Below, in pieces: positions 18,443 through 26,589 of a stretch of 64,000 nt of DNA (the first letter of the stretch is position 1; every line of letters begins with the position of its first letter). The stretch comes from Tropicimonas_B omnivorans (GTDB lineage Bacteria; Pseudomonadota; Alphaproteobacteria; Rhodobacterales; Rhodobacteraceae). The position numbers and the translations under genes were made by a program. The notes beneath the pieces are model-generated. The model searched no databases. It had not been told where the DNA came from and saw only the letters and a list, made by a program, of their open reading frames with translations. The DNA lies in assembly GCF_031846565.1 (NCBI RefSeq), contig NZ_JAVRHL010000005.1, positions 42,970 to 106,969 on the forward strand. The letters are read 5' to 3'.

Positions 18443-19909
18443 ATGCATACCGAGGCCCTCTCCGCCGATGCCCCGGCCGAGGACAGCGCGACCGATACCG
18501 CGGCGCGGGACCGGCTCGTCATCGCGCTGCTTCTCGTCTCCGCCTTCACGGTCATCCTGAACGAGACGATCATGAGCGTGGCGCTGCCGCGCCTGATGGT
18601 CGACCTGAACGTGACCGCGAACGCGGCGCAGTGGCTCACCACGGCCTTCCTTCTGACCATGGCGACCGTCATCCCGGTGACCGGCTTCCTGCTGCAACGG
18701 TTTCACACGCGCTCGGTCTTCTTCGCGGCGATGAGTTTCTTCAGCCTCGGGACCTTCCTCTGCGCGATCTCGCCCAGTCTCGGTCCCCTGATCGTCGGGC
18801 GCGTGGTGCAGGCGATCGGTACCGCGATCATGATGCCGCTGCTGATGACCACCGTGATGACGCTGGTTCCGCCGGCGGTGCGTGGCAAGACCATGGGCAA
18901 CATCTCCATCGTGATTTCCGTCGCCCCCGCCATCGGGCCGACGATCTCGGGGATCATCCTCAGCTTCCTCGACTGGCGCTGGATGTTCTGGCTCGTCCTG
19001 CCCATCGGGCTCGGGGCGCTGGCGCTCGGGTATTCGAAGCTGGTGAACGTCACGACGCCGAGGAAGGTGCCGCTCGACATCCCCTCCGTCGTGATGTCCG
19101 CGATCGGCTTCGGCGGCCTCGTCTACGGGCTGTCGAGTATCGGGGAAGGACACGGCGAGGGCGGCCCGGTTCCGCTCTGGGCGCCGCTGGCGGTGGGGGG
19201 CGGCGTGCTGGCCCTCTTCGTCTGGCGGCAGATCAGGCTCGCGCCGCGGGATCGCGCGCTTCTCGATCTGCGGACGTTCCGCGTCCGGGTCTTCACCGTC
19301 TCCGTCATCATGATGGGCTTCGCGATGATGTCCCTCTTCGGGATGATCATCCTTCTGCCGATCTACATGCAGAACGTGCTGGGATTGTCCGCGCTCCAAT
19401 CGGGTCTGATGCTGCTGCCCGGCGGGCTGACGATGGGCCTCCTCGCGCCCTTCGTCGGCAGGATGTTCGACCGGCTCGGCGCCCGGAAGCTGGTGATCCC
19501 CGGCGCCGTCGCGGTCAGCGCGGCGCTCTGGCTGATGGCCTCGCTCGGACAGGACAGCGGGATGCCGAAGGTCCTTCTGTCCCACATCGTCCTCAGTGTC
19601 GGACTGGCCCTGCTCTTCACGCCGCTCTTCGCCTCCAGTCTCGGCTCGCTGCCGAAGCCGCTCTACTCCTACGGCAGCGCGCTTCTGGGCACGACGCAGC
19701 AGATCGCGGGCGCGGCCGGCATCGCGCTGTTCGTTTCGGTCATGTCGCTCCGGATCGGGGCGCGTCTCGCCGAGGGGGCCGACATGGCAGCAGCGACCGC
19801 CGCCGGCGTGCGGGCGGGCTTCCTGTGCGGCGCGGCGATATCGCTCGCGATGATCGCGGCGGCCTTCTTCGTGCGCCGCCCGCCCGCGGTGCCACCGACC
19901 GACGTCTGA
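18443..19909 (+). CDS. DHA2-family MFS drug:H+ antiporter
   Basis: A 488-aa 14-helix MFS transporter of the EmrB/QacA (DHA2) type. It has the N-T-I-M-S-V-A-L-P-like start (N-E-T-I-M-S-V-A-L-P-R-L), the Q-W-L-T-T-A-F-L-L-T-M segment of helix 2, G-R-V-V-Q-A-I-G-T-A-I-M-M-P-L in helix 4, and the motif-C-like A-P-A-I-G-P-T-I-S-G in helix 5. It follows the siderophore operon by 53 bp on the same strand. It could export a siderophore or a toxic compound; the position favours the first, the family allows both. Confidence 0.9.
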   Translation: MHTEALSADAPAEDSATDTAARDRLVIALLLVSAFTVILNETIMSVALPRLMVDLNVTANAAQWLTTAFLLTMATVIPVTGFLLQRFHTRSVFFAAMSFFSLGTFLCAISPSLGPLIVGRVVQAIGTAIMMPLLMTTVMTLVPPAVRGKTMGNISIVISVAPAIGPTISGIILSFLDWRWMFWLVLPIGLGALALGYSKLVNVTTPRKVPLDIPSVVMSAIGFGGLVYGLSSIGEGHGEGGPVPLWAPLAVGGGVLALFVWRQIRLAPRDRALLDLRTFRVRVFTVSVIMMGFAMMSLFGMIILLPIYMQNVLGLSALQSGLMLLPGGLTMGLLAPFVGRMFDRLGARKLVIPGAVAVSAALWLMASLGQDSGMPKVLLSHIVLSVGLALLFTPLFASSLGSLPKPLYSYGSALLGTTQQIAGAAGIALFVSVMSLRIGARLAEGADMAAATAAGVRAGFLCGAAISLAMIAAAFFVRRPPAVPPTDV

Positions 19910-20109
19910 CGCCCCGGCGGGCACCGCAGGGATCCCATAAGGCCGCGACGGCAATCGAAGCCTGAAAAGGCACGCTCATGAACAGCACGACACAGGTCTG
20001 CCCTCTTCGGCAGAAGCTCGGCCTCTGATCCGGCGGGCCTACCCTAAACCGGCCATTGGCTGCACCGTGTCGGAAGGTCAGTAATGCGGGACTTTGCTGC
20101 CACTCGGCA
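19910..20109. other. Intergenic DNA with a 16-codon frame
   Basis: No gene is recognised. A short frame of 16 codons (ATG 19978, stop 20026-20028) follows AAAAGG and could be a truncated gene start. GC falls sharply after ~20040, marking the edge of the acquired zinc-ribbon gene. Confidence 0.25.
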
Positions 20110-20448
20110 TTACTTGATATGGGGTGCTAGCCTTAGCAATTCCATAAGCTGTCGCGAGGCACCGAAGTCTTCTGGCTTTCTATGACGTTGGCCTCGCCAT
20201 TGTTTAGTTACAGCCCAACTATTTCGATATGCCAGAATGGAAGCTAGGATTGTCGATTTTGCTTTCGCAGATGCAGATGGACAGTCGTCAAAGCCCGGCT
20301 CCCAGAGGCAGCAAGGACAAATCGCTTTTCCGATCTCACCTCCAGTTTCAGAATATGCTGGCGATGGGGAAAAGTCTGGAAAGCCGCATACTGGGCAGAG
20401 CAGCGAACCTTCGCCGCTCATAACGTTAAATGAAAGTGGACTTATCAT
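20110..20448 (-). CDS. Small zinc-ribbon-like hypothetical protein
   Basis: A 112-aa protein (103 aa if the inner ATG at 20421 is used). Four cysteines in two pairs, C-P-V-C-G-F and C-P-C-C-L-W-E-P-G-F-D-D, separated by about 22 residues, form a probable zinc ribbon. This pattern recurs in small unnamed proteins that read C-P-V-C-G-Y ... C-P-x-C-x-x-x-x-G-x-D-D with a late Y-R-x-x-W, here Y-R-N-S-W. No function is known to me; such proteins are often found near toxins or mobile genes. GC is clearly below its neighbours, which suggests acquisition. Confidence 0.6.
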   Translation of the reverse strand: MISPLSFNVMSGEGSLLCPVCGFPDFSPSPAYSETGGEIGKAICPCCLWEPGFDDCPSASAKAKSTILASILAYRNSWAVTKQWRGQRHRKPEDFGASRQLMELLRLAPHIK

Positions 20449-20732
20449 CCCAACTTCTAGGCTGGATACTCGGTCTTACGCAACCAATCGGTGGTCGGTA
20501 TCTTTGGGCTCCTACCAGTCCCTCGCCGCGCGCTGAATGAGCGTCAGCTTCTGCCCCTGGCGAGCGACGCGCGCCGGCGAGAGGCAGACCTGTCTGACGA
20601 AAAAGGCGATCTCGGCTCTAGGCCGTGATGCCCTCCCCTGTTTCCTCCGTCCCGCGATAGACCACGCCGTCCAGGCCCGAGATCACGCCCGCCACATCCG
20701 GCAAATCGGGACTTTTTCCAGCCGGCATTCTC
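20449..20732. other. Relic-like intergenic DNA
   Basis: This 284-bp stretch between the zinc-ribbon gene and the Dpp-type permease contains no convincing gene. Composition changes from low to high GC near 20520, suggesting the join of an acquired piece. Confidence 0.25.
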
Positions 20733-21641
20733 CTACTCCGCGCGCGAGAGCGACGGGTCGAGCGCATCGCGGACCCAGTCGCCGACGAGGCTGATCGACA
20801 GCGTCGTCAGGAAGATCACCGCCCCGGCGGGCAGGCCAATCCACCACGCCGTCGCGATGTAGTTGCGGCCTTCGCCCAGGGCGAGGCCAAGGCTGGTACC
20901 GGGCGGCTGCACGCCGAGGCCGAGGAAGGAGAGCGATGTCTCCAGAAGGATGATCTCGGGGAAGTTCAACGTCAGCTGCACGGTGAGGACGCCGGCGATG
21001 TTGGGCAGGACATGGCGCAGGTAGATCCGTGCCGGGTGCACGCCCAGCGTCCGGATCGCGAAGGCGTAGCCCTCCCCCGACACCGACAGGACGAGACCGC
21101 GCACGAGCCGGGCATAGGTCTCCCAGCCGAACAGCCCGACGATGCAGACGAAGAGCACGAAGCTGTTGCCGAAGAAGGCGAGGATCGCGAGGGCGACGAT
21201 GAGGAACGGGACGCTGGCCTGGAAGTCCACCAGCACCATGACGATGTCGTCCACCCAGCCCCGGAAATGCGCCGCGATGATCCCGAGGACGGTCCCGGTG
21301 ACGGCGCCGATCGCAGTGCCGAGGAAGGCGATGAGGATGCTGGTCCGAACGGCGAAGAACAGGCGGCTGAGGACATCCCGCCCGAGCCCGTCCGTTCCGA
21401 GGATGTGCTCCGCCGGTCCGCCGAGGAAGGCCGGTGGCTTCAGGCGGGTCAGAAGGCTCTGCTCGGTATAGCCGAAGGGCGCGAGCCATCCGGCGAAGAT
21501 CGCGACGAAGAGCACGAGCGCGAGCCACGCGAAGCAGATCTTCACGAGGAGCGACGGTCGCTGATGCCTCGCGGCGGTCCGGCGGCGGGGAAGGAACCCC
21601 CTGCCGCGGGACGGCGTCCCGCCCGCATCGAGCGCGCTCAT
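20733..21641 (-). CDS. DppC/OppC-type ABC permease of the phosphodiester operon
   Basis: A ~302-aa permease, last gene of a seven-gene operon. It has an N-terminal helix, the G-T-D-x-L-G-R-D-V-L-S-R-L-F-F-A entry typical of DppC, and the coupling segment R-T-L-G-V-H-P-A-R-I-Y-L-R-H-V-L-P-N. It ends with G-D-W-V-R-D-A-L-D-P, as in the family. The ATG at 21641 overlaps the DppB-type stop by 4 bp (ATGA). Longer frames toward 22070 read antiphase through the neighbour and are rejected. Confidence 0.93.
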   Translation of the reverse strand: MSALDAGGTPSRGRGFLPRRRTAARHQRPSLLVKICFAWLALVLFVAIFAGWLAPFGYTEQSLLTRLKPPAFLGGPAEHILGTDGLGRDVLSRLFFAVRTSILIAFLGTAIGAVTGTVLGIIAAHFRGWVDDIVMVLVDFQASVPFLIVALAILAFFGNSFVLFVCIVGLFGWETYARLVRGLVLSVSGEGYAFAIRTLGVHPARIYLRHVLPNIAGVLTVQLTLNFPEIILLETSLSFLGLGVQPPGTSLGLALGEGRNYIATAWWIGLPAGAVIFLTTLSISLVGDWVRDALDPSLSRAE

Positions 21642-22576
21642 GCCCCGGCTCCCGATTGAGTCGCCGCGATGCGCGGATCGAGCCATCCATAGGCAAGGTC
21701 GATGAGCAGGTTGGTCACCACCATGGTGAATGCGATCAGCAGGACTACGCCCTGCACCACGGCGAGATCGCGCTGCGCCACGGAGTTGACGAGGAGGGAG
21801 CCGATGCCGGGATAGCCGAACACCGTCTCCACCACCGTCGCCCCGCCGACGAGCCCGCCGAGGCGCAGGCCCACCACGGTCACGACCGGGATCGCCGCAT
21901 TCGGCAGCGCGTGGTGCCAGATCCGGGCGGGCCGCTGCACCCCCTTGGCCCGCGCGGTCCGCATGTAGGGCTGGTTCAGCACCTCCAGCATGGCCGAGCG
22001 GGTGAAGCGCGCCACGGTTCCGGCAAACGACGTGCCGAGCGTGATCGCGGGCATGACCATGTGCTGCCACGTCCCGATGCCGGAGCTGGGCAGGAGCCGA
22101 AGCGTCATCGAGAAGTAGAGGATCAGCAGGATCCCGAGGAAGAAGTTCGGCAGGCTGTGACCGAGGATGGTGATCCCCATCACCACCCGGTCCACCAGCT
22201 TGCCGCGATTGAGCGCCGCGACGATGCCGCCCGGAATGCCGATCAGCAACGTGATCCCGAGGGCCAGGAGACCGAGCTTGAGCGTCGCCGGAATGCGCTC
22301 CGCGAGGATCGTCGCGACGGCCCTGTCATCGCGGAAGGACAGGCCGAAATCGCCCCGGACAACGTTCGCGATATAGCGCAGGTACTGCTCCGGCAGCGGC
22401 CGGTCGAGGCCCCACATGACACGGTAGCTCTCGATGACCTTCGCCGGCACGTCGTCCGCCAGCATGCGCTGGACCGGATCGCCCGAAAGGCGCAGGACGA
22501 CGAAGACGAAGGTCACGGCAAGAAGCAGGGTCATCAGACAGCGTGCGCCCTTGCGCAAAAGGAACGGCCCGTTCAT
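21638..22576 (-). CDS. DppB/OppB-type ABC permease of the phosphodiester operon
   Basis: A ~312-aa permease with the DppB start (an initial helix, then L-S-G-D-P-V-Q-R-M-L), a Y-R-x-x-W-G-L-D-R-P-L-P-x-Q-Y-L-R-Y segment, and the coupling loop R-T-A-R-A-K-G-V-Q-R-P-A-R-I-W-H-H-A-L-P-N. The end L-A-Y-G-W-L-D-P-R is typical. The ATG at 22576 overlaps the phosphodiesterase stop by 4 bp. Confidence 0.93.
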   Translation of the reverse strand: MNGPFLLRKGARCLMTLLLAVTFVFVVLRLSGDPVQRMLADDVPAKVIESYRVMWGLDRPLPEQYLRYIANVVRGDFGLSFRDDRAVATILAERIPATLKLGLLALGITLLIGIPGGIVAALNRGKLVDRVVMGITILGHSLPNFFLGILLILYFSMTLRLLPSSGIGTWQHMVMPAITLGTSFAGTVARFTRSAMLEVLNQPYMRTARAKGVQRPARIWHHALPNAAIPVVTVVGLRLGGLVGGATVVETVFGYPGIGSLLVNSVAQRDLAVVQGVVLLIAFTMVVTNLLIDLAYGWLDPRIAATQSGAGA

Positions 22577-24015
22577 GCGATCTCCTCCGCGCGCTTGCTT
22601 CGGCCCGATGACGCTCCCGCCTCTTCCATCCAGCCGCAATCGACGATCCGGCCGTCACCGACCTGCCACCAGGCGAGGTGCTGGGCGTGGCCGCGATGCT
22701 CCACCGTCTCGACATGGCGCTCGACATCGGGGGCCCGCCCGCCGGCGGCAAGCGTCTCGATCATCGCCCGCCCGGTAGTGCCGGTGACGGGAAGGCCCAT
22801 CACGGACAGGATCGTCGGCGCGATATCCGGCAGCCAGCACGGGACCTCGGAGCGGTGGCCCTGCCGGAAGGCCGGTCCGCGGGCCCCCAGAACGGTGGAC
22901 AACTCGCCCCGCGTCAGACCGCCATGGATGCCGCCGCCCGGCTCGATCCCGGCGGCGAAGAAGGTCTGCTCCACCCCGTCCGGCCCGGCGGGCGCCGCGC
23001 GCAGGGTGACGCCGATGGTGGGGGTGCGGGGATGCCCCTGGTTCACGGCGGACCACGGCATGGCCCCGTTCACCCGCTGCCCCTCCGCGCCGCTTGCGAA
23101 GATCAGACCGGCCCAGCGCGTGTCCCTCAGCCGGTCCACCGCGTCCTGGATCGCATCCGGTCCGGTCTCCTCCAGCCAGAGGCCGCATAGCGCGCCGGGA
23201 ACGAGGCGACCCTCCCAGTCCGGAAAGTCCGCCACGGGATCGACCCGCGCACTGCCGGTGATCTGGCCATGATCGGACATCACCACGATGTTCTCCGGCC
23301 CGTTCCCGGCCTCCCACCACTCGAGGAGCCGTCCGAACGCCGCATCGCAGGCGGCTTGCGCCGCCTCCGTCTCGGAAGACGTTACACCGAAGCCGTGCGA
23401 GGTGATGTCGGGATCGGAGAGCCAGAGGATCGCGAGGTCCGGATCGTGATCCGGGTAGACGATCCGGGTCAGGACATCGACGGCATGATCCACGCGCGCG
23501 CTGTTGGGCGTGCCCGCGGGCGGTATCGTGCCGAGACGGTCCTCCGCCTTGCGCTGAAGCTCCTCGGTGCCCACGGGTGCGCCGTGGACGGAGAAGACCG
23601 GGTGGCCCAGCGCATGAGCCCGCGGGCTCATCATCCGGGTCGCTCCGGGGCTTGCCGTGCTCACGATGGCCATGCTGCGCCCGGCCTCCGCCAGGCGCTC
23701 CCCGAGGGAGCGGCGGTCGATGAGCTGGCCAGCGGCTGCGGCGGCGGAGAGGTCCGCGTTGCTGGCCGTCTGGAAGATCCGATCCGGCGCGACGGGGTGC
23801 AGGAACTGGTTCGCGACGAGGCCGTGCGCGGCGGGGGCGCAGCCCGTGATGGTGCTGGTCACGGCCACGCGGGTTTCGCTCGGGAAGACGGACCGGGCAT
23901 TCACGCAGTCCGTGCCGCCGGCCAGGAAACGGGCGACGTTCGGCATGAGGTCCGCCGTCGCGCGGTCGCGGCGCAGCCCGTCGAAGGTCGCGATAAGGCA
24001 GCTTCTGGGGGTCAT
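22573..24015 (-). CDS. Type I phosphodiesterase/nucleotide pyrophosphatase-like enzyme
   Basis: A 480-aa member of the alkaline-phosphatase-fold NPP family (PF01663 type), which cleaves phosphodiesters with two zinc ions. The metal and nucleophile set is readable: D12 (F-D-G-L), nucleophile T48 (F-P-S-E-T-R), D203 and H207 (S-D-P-D-I-T-S-H-G), D248 and H249 (M-S-D-H-G-Q), and a late H near 353. There is no signal peptide, so it should act in the cytosol after uptake. It sits between GDPD and the permease genes with 4-bp overlaps on both sides, which links it to the imported substrate. Confidence 0.85.
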   Translation of the reverse strand: MTPRSCLIATFDGLRRDRATADLMPNVARFLAGGTDCVNARSVFPSETRVAVTSTITGCAPAAHGLVANQFLHPVAPDRIFQTASNADLSAAAAAGQLIDRRSLGERLAEAGRSMAIVSTASPGATRMMSPRAHALGHPVFSVHGAPVGTEELQRKAEDRLGTIPPAGTPNSARVDHAVDVLTRIVYPDHDPDLAILWLSDPDITSHGFGVTSSETEAAQAACDAAFGRLLEWWEAGNGPENIVVMSDHGQITGSARVDPVADFPDWEGRLVPGALCGLWLEETGPDAIQDAVDRLRDTRWAGLIFASGAEGQRVNGAMPWSAVNQGHPRTPTIGVTLRAAPAGPDGVEQTFFAAGIEPGGGIHGGLTRGELSTVLGARGPAFRQGHRSEVPCWLPDIAPTILSVMGLPVTGTTGRAMIETLAAGGRAPDVERHVETVEHRGHAQHLAWWQVGDGRIVDCGWMEEAGASSGRSKRAEEIA

Positions 24016-24719
24016 GTCAGGTCCGAAGGCAAGGGAGTGAGAGACGCACGCGCGGCGGCCGGGTCATTGACGAGAACGCCGGCCACGCCGCGCCCCGCGA
24101 GGCGACGGAGGTCGGTGGCGTCGATATCGCCGACGGGGCGCCCGGTTCCGGCTCCCCCCGCGGTGACCCAGACCGGCACGCCGGGCGAGCCATGAGAGGC
24201 GACCACGTCGACTTCCCAGAGCCGGAGGATGTCCGCCCCGGCCGCGAGGAAGGCGCCCGGCTCCGCCCCCCGCGGGGAGAGGGCGAGGATGGGGGCAAGG
24301 CCGGCCATGCGATGAAGTGCGGCGACGGAATGGAGGCCGAGGACGCATCCGGGGAGATCCGCGTCTTCCAGGATCGCGGCGAGACGATCGAGCGAACGCG
24401 GGCTCTCGTCCTTCACGTCGAGGAGCAGGCCCGTATCGCCCGGCACCTCGGCGAAGGCCTCCGCGAGATCGGGCACGATCCCCGGATGTTCGGTCCGCAG
24501 CGCAGTCAGGTCGTCGGGCGTCAAATCCGCGATGCACCGGGGATCCCCCGCGAGGCGCAAAAGGTCCGGGTCGTGGCAGCAGACGGCACGCCCGTCCGCA
24601 CTGATCCGCACGTCGATCTCCACGAGGTCCGACCGCGCGGCGACGGCCCCCTGCCAGGCCCGGACGGTGTTCTCGGGGTTGCCCGCCGAATGGCCGCGAT
24701 GGGCGACGATCTTCATCAT
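24012..24719 (-). CDS. ugpQ: Glycerophosphodiester phosphodiesterase
   Basis: A 235-aa cytosolic GDPD. Typical motifs are A-H-R-G-H-S-A-G-N-P-E-N-T (H7, R8 region), E-I-D-V-R-I-S-A-D-G and C-H-D-P-D. The family splits glycerophosphodiesters into sn-glycerol 3-phosphate and an alcohol; some relatives act on opine-like sugar phosphodiesters such as agrocinopine. ATG codons at 24719 and 24716 are both possible; the first gives a 4-bp overlap with the ATPase stop. Its place inside an ABC importer operon says the substrate is imported. The symbol is given by family similarity only. Confidence 0.88.
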   Translation of the reverse strand: MMKIVAHRGHSAGNPENTVRAWQGAVAARSDLVEIDVRISADGRAVCCHDPDLLRLAGDPRCIADLTPDDLTALRTEHPGIVPDLAEAFAEVPGDTGLLLDVKDESPRSLDRLAAILEDADLPGCVLGLHSVAALHRMAGLAPILALSPRGAEPGAFLAAGADILRLWEVDVVASHGSPGVPVWVTAGGAGTGRPVGDIDATDLRRLAGRGVAGVLVNDPAAARASLTPLPSDLT

Positions 24720-25552
24720 GCCGCGGTCTCCCTTGCGGCGGCGGCCTCACGCGCGCGGCGGGCGGCAGGGGTCGCGGCCGGGATCGCGGCGAGGAGCGTG
24801 CGGGTATAGGCGGCGCGCGGACTGTCGAAGAGATAATGTGTCCGCCGGTTCTCCACGATCCGGCCCTTCTGCATCACGGCGATCCGGTCGCCGACATGGC
24901 GGGCCACGCCGAGATCGTGGGTGATGAAGATCATCGTCAGCCCGAACTCGTCCTTCAGCGACATCAGGAGGTTGAGGATCTGCGCCTGCACAGACACGTC
25001 GAGCGCGCTCACCGCCTCGTCGCAGATCAGGAGTTCCGGCCGCACGACGAGCGCGCGGGCGAGGACGGCGCGCTGGAGTTGCCCGCCGGACATCTGCTGA
25101 GGAACCCGGCGGCCCATCCCGGCGAGCCCCACGCGGTCCAGGATATCGTCGATGCGCGCAGCGCGCGTGGCCGGGTCGCAGCGCTCATGGGTGGTCAGCA
25201 TCTCGCCGATCTGGCTGGCGATCGACGCGCGGGGATCGAGGGCGCCAGAGGGGTTCTGGAAGACGAACTGGACCACGGCCCGCTCCCGTCGCCACGCCGC
25301 GCTGCCGGGCCTGGCATAGGGCGCGCCGCGAAAGAGGGCCGCGCCGCCGTCCGGGAGGTCGAACCCCGCGGCGATGCGCGCGAGAGTGGACTTGCCGCTG
25401 CCGCTTTCGCCGACGATCGCGCAGACCTCGCCCGGCGCGACGGTCAGACTGACATCGTCGACGGCGGTGGTGATCGTCTCCTTCGAGAAGAACCCGCCGC
25501 CGGTCCGGTAGCGGCGTGTGACGCCTTTGAGCGCAAGGATGGGATCGGTCAT
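24716..25552 (-). CDS. DppF/OppF-type ABC ATPase
   Basis: A 278-aa ATPase with Walker A G-E-S-G-S-G-K-S-T (near 50), signature M-S-G-G-Q-L-Q-R, and Walker B L-L-I-C-D-E-A-V-S-A-L-D-V-S; the C-D-E-A-V/T-S-A-L-D form is typical of OppF. It pairs with the upstream DppD-type ATPase. 4-bp overlaps on both sides couple it to DppD and GDPD. Confidence 0.93.
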   Translation of the reverse strand: MTDPILALKGVTRRYRTGGGFFSKETITTAVDDVSLTVAPGEVCAIVGESGSGKSTLARIAAGFDLPDGGAALFRGAPYARPGSAAWRRERAVVQFVFQNPSGALDPRASIASQIGEMLTTHERCDPATRAARIDDILDRVGLAGMGRRVPQQMSGGQLQRAVLARALVVRPELLICDEAVSALDVSVQAQILNLLMSLKDEFGLTMIFITHDLGVARHVGDRIAVMQKGRIVENRRTHYLFDSPRAAYTRTLLAAIPAATPAARRAREAAAARETAA

Positions 25553-26589
25553 GCCGCGCCCTCCCCGAGGTGACAGGCCACGCGGGCGCCGGACATGCGG
25601 GCCTTGAGCCGGGGGCGGACGAGGCAGGGCGGCCCGGCGTGATCGCAGCGCGGCGCGAAGACGCAGCCCGCCGGGCGGGCGGAGGGCGCTGGCACGCTGC
25701 CGGTGATGGCGGGAAGCACCTCTCCCGGCTGGCCGGTGCCGACGCGGCAGGCCATGAGCGCGCGGGTATAGGGATGGCGCGGCGCGTCGAAGATCTCGTC
25801 CACCCCGGCCTCCTCGACGACGCGGCCGGAATACATCACGGCGACGCGGTCGGCGATCTCGGCCACGACACCGAGGTCGTGGGTGACGAAGATCATCGCC
25901 ATGCCGGTCTCGTCCTGAAGCTCGCGCAAAAGGCGCAGGATCTGGGCCTGGATGGTGACGTCGAGCGCGGTGGTCGGTTCGTCAGCGATCAGGATCCGGG
26001 GGCGGCAGGCGATCGCCATGGCGATCATCACGCGCTGGCACATGCCGCCAGAGAGCTGGTGAGGATAGGCGCGGGCCTGTCGCTCGGGGTCCGGAAGGCC
26101 GACCCGCTCGAAGAGAGCCAGCACCTCGCGGCGGCGCTCCGTCCGGGAGGCCTCGCCGTGAACGGACAGGATCTCCGCGACCTGTGCGCCGACGCGCTGG
26201 ATCGGGTTCAGAGCGGCCATCGGGTCCTGGAAAATCATCGCGACATCCCGTCCGCGCACGCCGTTCAGGCGGCGTTCGGGCAGTCCCGAGATCTCACGGC
26301 CGAGAACCCGGATCGAGCCCTCCGCCGCAAGCGGCGCATTGGTCAGGCCCATCATGGCGGTGCAGGTCAGGCTCTTTCCGCAGCCGCTTTCGCCGACGAG
26401 GCAGAGCGTCTCCCCCTTCGCGACGGACAGCGACGTGCTCTCCACGAGATGGACGGAGCCTCGCCGCACCGAAAGATCCTCGACGACGAGGGCGGGCGCC
26501 CCGGCCTCCGCCGGAGGGGTCCCGGATACGGCGGGAACGGGAGCGCCGGTGGCGCTCCCGTCCAGTGTGAGGGTCCCGGTCAAGGTCAC
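25549..26589 (-). CDS. DppD/OppD-type ABC ATPase
   Basis: A 346-aa ATPase with Walker A G-E-S-G-C-G-K-S, signature L-S-G-G-M-C-Q-R and Walker B I-L-I-A-D-E-P-T-T-A-L-D-V. The C-terminal oligopeptide-ATPase tail carries cysteines in C-V-F-A-P-R-C. An unusual proline/alanine-rich N-terminal extension of about 30 residues precedes L-V-V-E-D-L-S-V-R. The start is a GTG at 26589 that overlaps the binding-protein stop (GTGA). Confidence 0.92.
   Translation of the reverse strand: MTLTGTLTLDGSATGAPVPAVSGTPPAEAGAPALVVEDLSVRRGSVHLVESTSLSVAKGETLCLVGESGCGKSLTCTAMMGLTNAPLAAEGSIRVLGREISGLPERRLNGVRGRDVAMIFQDPMAALNPIQRVGAQVAEILSVHGEASRTERRREVLALFERVGLPDPERQARAYPHQLSGGMCQRVMIAMAIACRPRILIADEPTTALDVTIQAQILRLLRELQDETGMAMIFVTHDLGVVAEIADRVAVMYSGRVVEEAGVDEIFDAPRHPYTRALMACRVGTGQPGEVLPAITGSVPAPSARPAGCVFAPRCDHAGPPCLVRPRLKARMSGARVACHLGEGAA

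Noticed and set aside
21434..23272. Plus-strand open frame of 612 codons
   Set aside because: Antisense to the Dpp-type permeases and phosphodiesterase, which carry full family motifs; a GC shadow.
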